Assembly (NCBI GenBank): GCA_044442865.1
Contig: JBISJU010000001.1
Location: forward strand, 1-64,000
Direction of reading: 5' to 3'
DNA length: 64,000 bases
Origin: Makana argininalis_C
GTDB lineage: Bacteria > Pseudomonadota > Gammaproteobacteria > Enterobacterales > Enterobacteriaceae
Under the pieces are notes generated by a model that saw only the letters and a program-made list of their open reading frames with translations, was not told the origin of the DNA and made no database searches. Positions 62,744 through 64,000 of the stretch are shown piece by piece. The first letter of the stretch is position 1. Each line of letters opens with the position of its first letter. Made by a program: the position numbers and the translations under genes.

Positions 62744-63700
62744 ATGTCTAAACTAGATAACATTAAATTAATAATATTGGGATCTGGTCCTGCTGGTTAC
62801 ACAGCATCAATTTATGCATCTAGAGCAAATCTTAATCCTGTTTTAATTACAGGAAGTAATCCAGGTGGACAATTAAATATAAATACTTTAATAGAAAATT
62901 GGCCAGGTGATGTAAATAAATTAACAGGATTTGAATTAATGCATAGGATGAATAATCATGCACTAAAATTCAATACAAACATTATTTTTGATAACATAAT
63001 AAAGACTGATTTTAGTGTAAACCCTTTTTTAATTATTGGAGAAAAATCAGAATATACATGTGATTCTTTGATAATAGCAACAGGATCTTCAGCGAAATTT
63101 TTAGGTTTAAAATCAGAATTATTTTATAAAGGAAAAGGCTTATCTACTTGTTCAACATGTGATGGTTTTTTATACAAAAATAAAAAAGTTGCAATAGTAG
63201 GAGGGGGTAATTCTGCTGTAGAATCAGCACTTTATTTATCTAAAATATCTAAAGAAGTTAATTTAATACACAGAAGTAATATTTTTAGAGCTGAAAAAAT
63301 TCTTATGGATAGATTAAATGATAAAATCAAAAACAAAAATATTATATTACATACAAATAAAATTGTTAAAAAAATTATTGGAAATAATATTTGTGTTACA
63401 GGTTTAAAATTAAAAAATCAAAATAACAATAAATATGAATTTTTAAACATTGAAGGAGTTTTTATTTCAATAGGTCATACACCTAATACTTCTGTTTTTA
63501 AATCACAACTTGAGCTTAGTAACGGATATATATCGGTCAACAAAAATAATAGAAATAGATTTACTGCTACATCAATAAAAGGAATATTTGCAGCAGGTGA
63601 TGTAATTGATAAATTTTATAAACAAGCAATTACTGCTGCTGGTTATGGATGCATGGCGGCTTTAGATGCTGAACGTTATTTGAACGAAAAAAATGATTGA
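62744..63700 (+). CDS. trxB: Thioredoxin reductase
   Basis: NADPH-dependent flavoenzyme that reduces thioredoxin (trxA at 35465). The 318 residues match E. coli 321. The FAD motif GSGPAGYTASIYASRA spans 12-27, the redox pair is Cys136 and Cys139 (CSTCDGF), the NADPH motif GGGNSAVESALYLS lies near 152-165, and GIFAAGDVIDKFYKQAITAAGYGCMAA ends the FAD domain. It ends in TGA. In E. coli trxB lies in the same general serS-infA neighbourhood. Confidence 0.98.
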   Translation: MSKLDNIKLIILGSGPAGYTASIYASRANLNPVLITGSNPGGQLNINTLIENWPGDVNKLTGFELMHRMNNHALKFNTNIIFDNIIKTDFSVNPFLIIGEKSEYTCDSLIIATGSSAKFLGLKSELFYKGKGLSTCSTCDGFLYKNKKVAIVGGGNSAVESALYLSKISKEVNLIHRSNIFRAEKILMDRLNDKIKNKNIILHTNKIVKKIIGNNICVTGLKLKNQNNNKYEFLNIEGVFISIGHTPNTSVFKSQLELSNGYISVNKNNRNRFTATSIKGIFAAGDVIDKFYKQAITAAGYGCMAALDAERYLNEKND

Positions 63701-63770
63701 CTCAAATGGTTATAAATAATTTAATTAAATTTAATTTTTTTTTAAAAAATATTTTAAAATAAAGGATTAT

Positions 63771-63989
63771 ATGTCTAAAAATCACAATTTCGAAATAAAA
63801 GGCACTGTTATTGAAACATTACCAAATACTATGTTTAAAGTAGAGTTAGATAATAAACATATTGTAATTGCTCATATTTCAGGTAAAATGAGAAAAAATT
63901 ATATAAGAATATTAAATGGAGATAAAGTTATAGTTGAGGTTACACCATATGATATAAATAAAGGAAGAATAATATTTAGGAATAAATAA
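63771..63989 (+). CDS. infA: Translation initiation factor IF-1
   Basis: OB-fold factor that blocks the ribosomal A site during initiation. The 72 residues equal the E. coli length. EIKGTVIETLPNTMFKVEL near 8-26, HISGKMRKNYIRIL near 35-48 and VEVTPYDINKGRI near 54-66 are all family signatures. AAAGGA precedes the ATG. Last gene of the window; 11 bases remain after it. Confidence 0.98.
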   Translation: MSKNHNFEIKGTVIETLPNTMFKVELDNKHIVIAHISGKMRKNYIRILNGDKVIVEVTPYDINKGRIIFRNK

Positions 63990-64000
63990 ATCATTTATAA

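Noticed and set aside
1..64000. CRISPR array, phage, transposon, restriction or toxin system, or secondary-metabolite cluster
   Set aside because: No direct-repeat/spacer array, transposase, integrase or accessory gene was found. All long ORFs are conserved core genes, so the unusual signals here are structural (poly(A) frame breaks and spacer palindromes), not a new gene cluster.

Overview
The window comes from a very AT-rich, strongly reduced bacterial genome. Protein similarity (RpoD, EF-Tu, RecBCD, RNase E, ErpA, YggX, the tRNAs) and remnants of Escherichia coli gene order place it in the Enterobacterales-type Gammaproteobacteria. The reduction, the AT bias, the arginine genes and the absence of mobile elements point to an obligate insect nutritional endosymbiont of the Buchnera/Annandia/Ishikawaella grade. 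The genus cannot be settled from the sequence alone. The genetic code is standard: TGA is used as a stop, for example by rplD, rplW and trxB.

Layout. 1-7281: chaperones dnaK-dnaJ, convergent rpsT, then ileS-lspA and a frame-broken erpA. 7453-25434: one nearly continuous plus-strand translation block with the str (rpsL-rpsG-fusA-tuf), S10, spc and alpha operons in enterobacterial order, including secY, the small rpmJ, rpoA and rplQ. 25461-31221: rpoH, rsmD, rsmH, a DciA-like helicase-loader candidate and secA; the ftsYEX and dcw (cell wall and division) clusters that normally lie here are gone. 31222-31733 is an empty AT-rich spacer. 31734-33959: argB and argH. 34147-39660: rho, trxA, gnd, yggT, hemW, yggX. 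39706-48431: complete recC-recB-recD. 48484-48749: tRNA-Leu/Gln/Met cluster. 48860-51965: nif3-like gene, fldA, glnS. 52051-56033: the macromolecular-synthesis operon rpsU-dnaG-rpoD. 56213-63989: tsaD, dnaB, tRNA-Asn, a core-only rne, rluC, serS, trxB, infA.

How the genes work together. Nearly everything serves gene expression: about half of the ribosomal proteins, EF-G, EF-Tu, IF-1, three tRNA ligases, t6A synthesis, rRNA methylation and pseudouridylation, RNA polymerase alpha, two sigma factors, Rho and RNase E. A minimal replication set (DnaB, DnaG, a DciA candidate), the Sec export core (SecA, SecY, LspA), thioredoxin/thioredoxin reductase, iron-sulfur and haem helpers (ErpA, YggX, HemW, FldA) and the RecBCD nuclease complete it. 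argB and argH are the only clear nutritional genes.

Main points for a second look. (1) rpoD and erpA are each cut by an out-of-frame poly(A) tract (A17 and A19 on the coding strand). Both would be repaired by losing one A, which suggests polymerase-slippage rescue or a shared homopolymer sequencing error. (2) Spacers carry long perfect inverted repeats: 28 bp between rpsU and dnaG, 29 bp between rne and rluC, a 44-bp palindrome between rpoH and rsmD, 23 bp at the S10/spc junction and 19 bp between rpsT and ileS. (3) A short ORF divergent from secA fits the DciA family. No CRISPR array, phage, transposon or biosynthetic cluster was seen.
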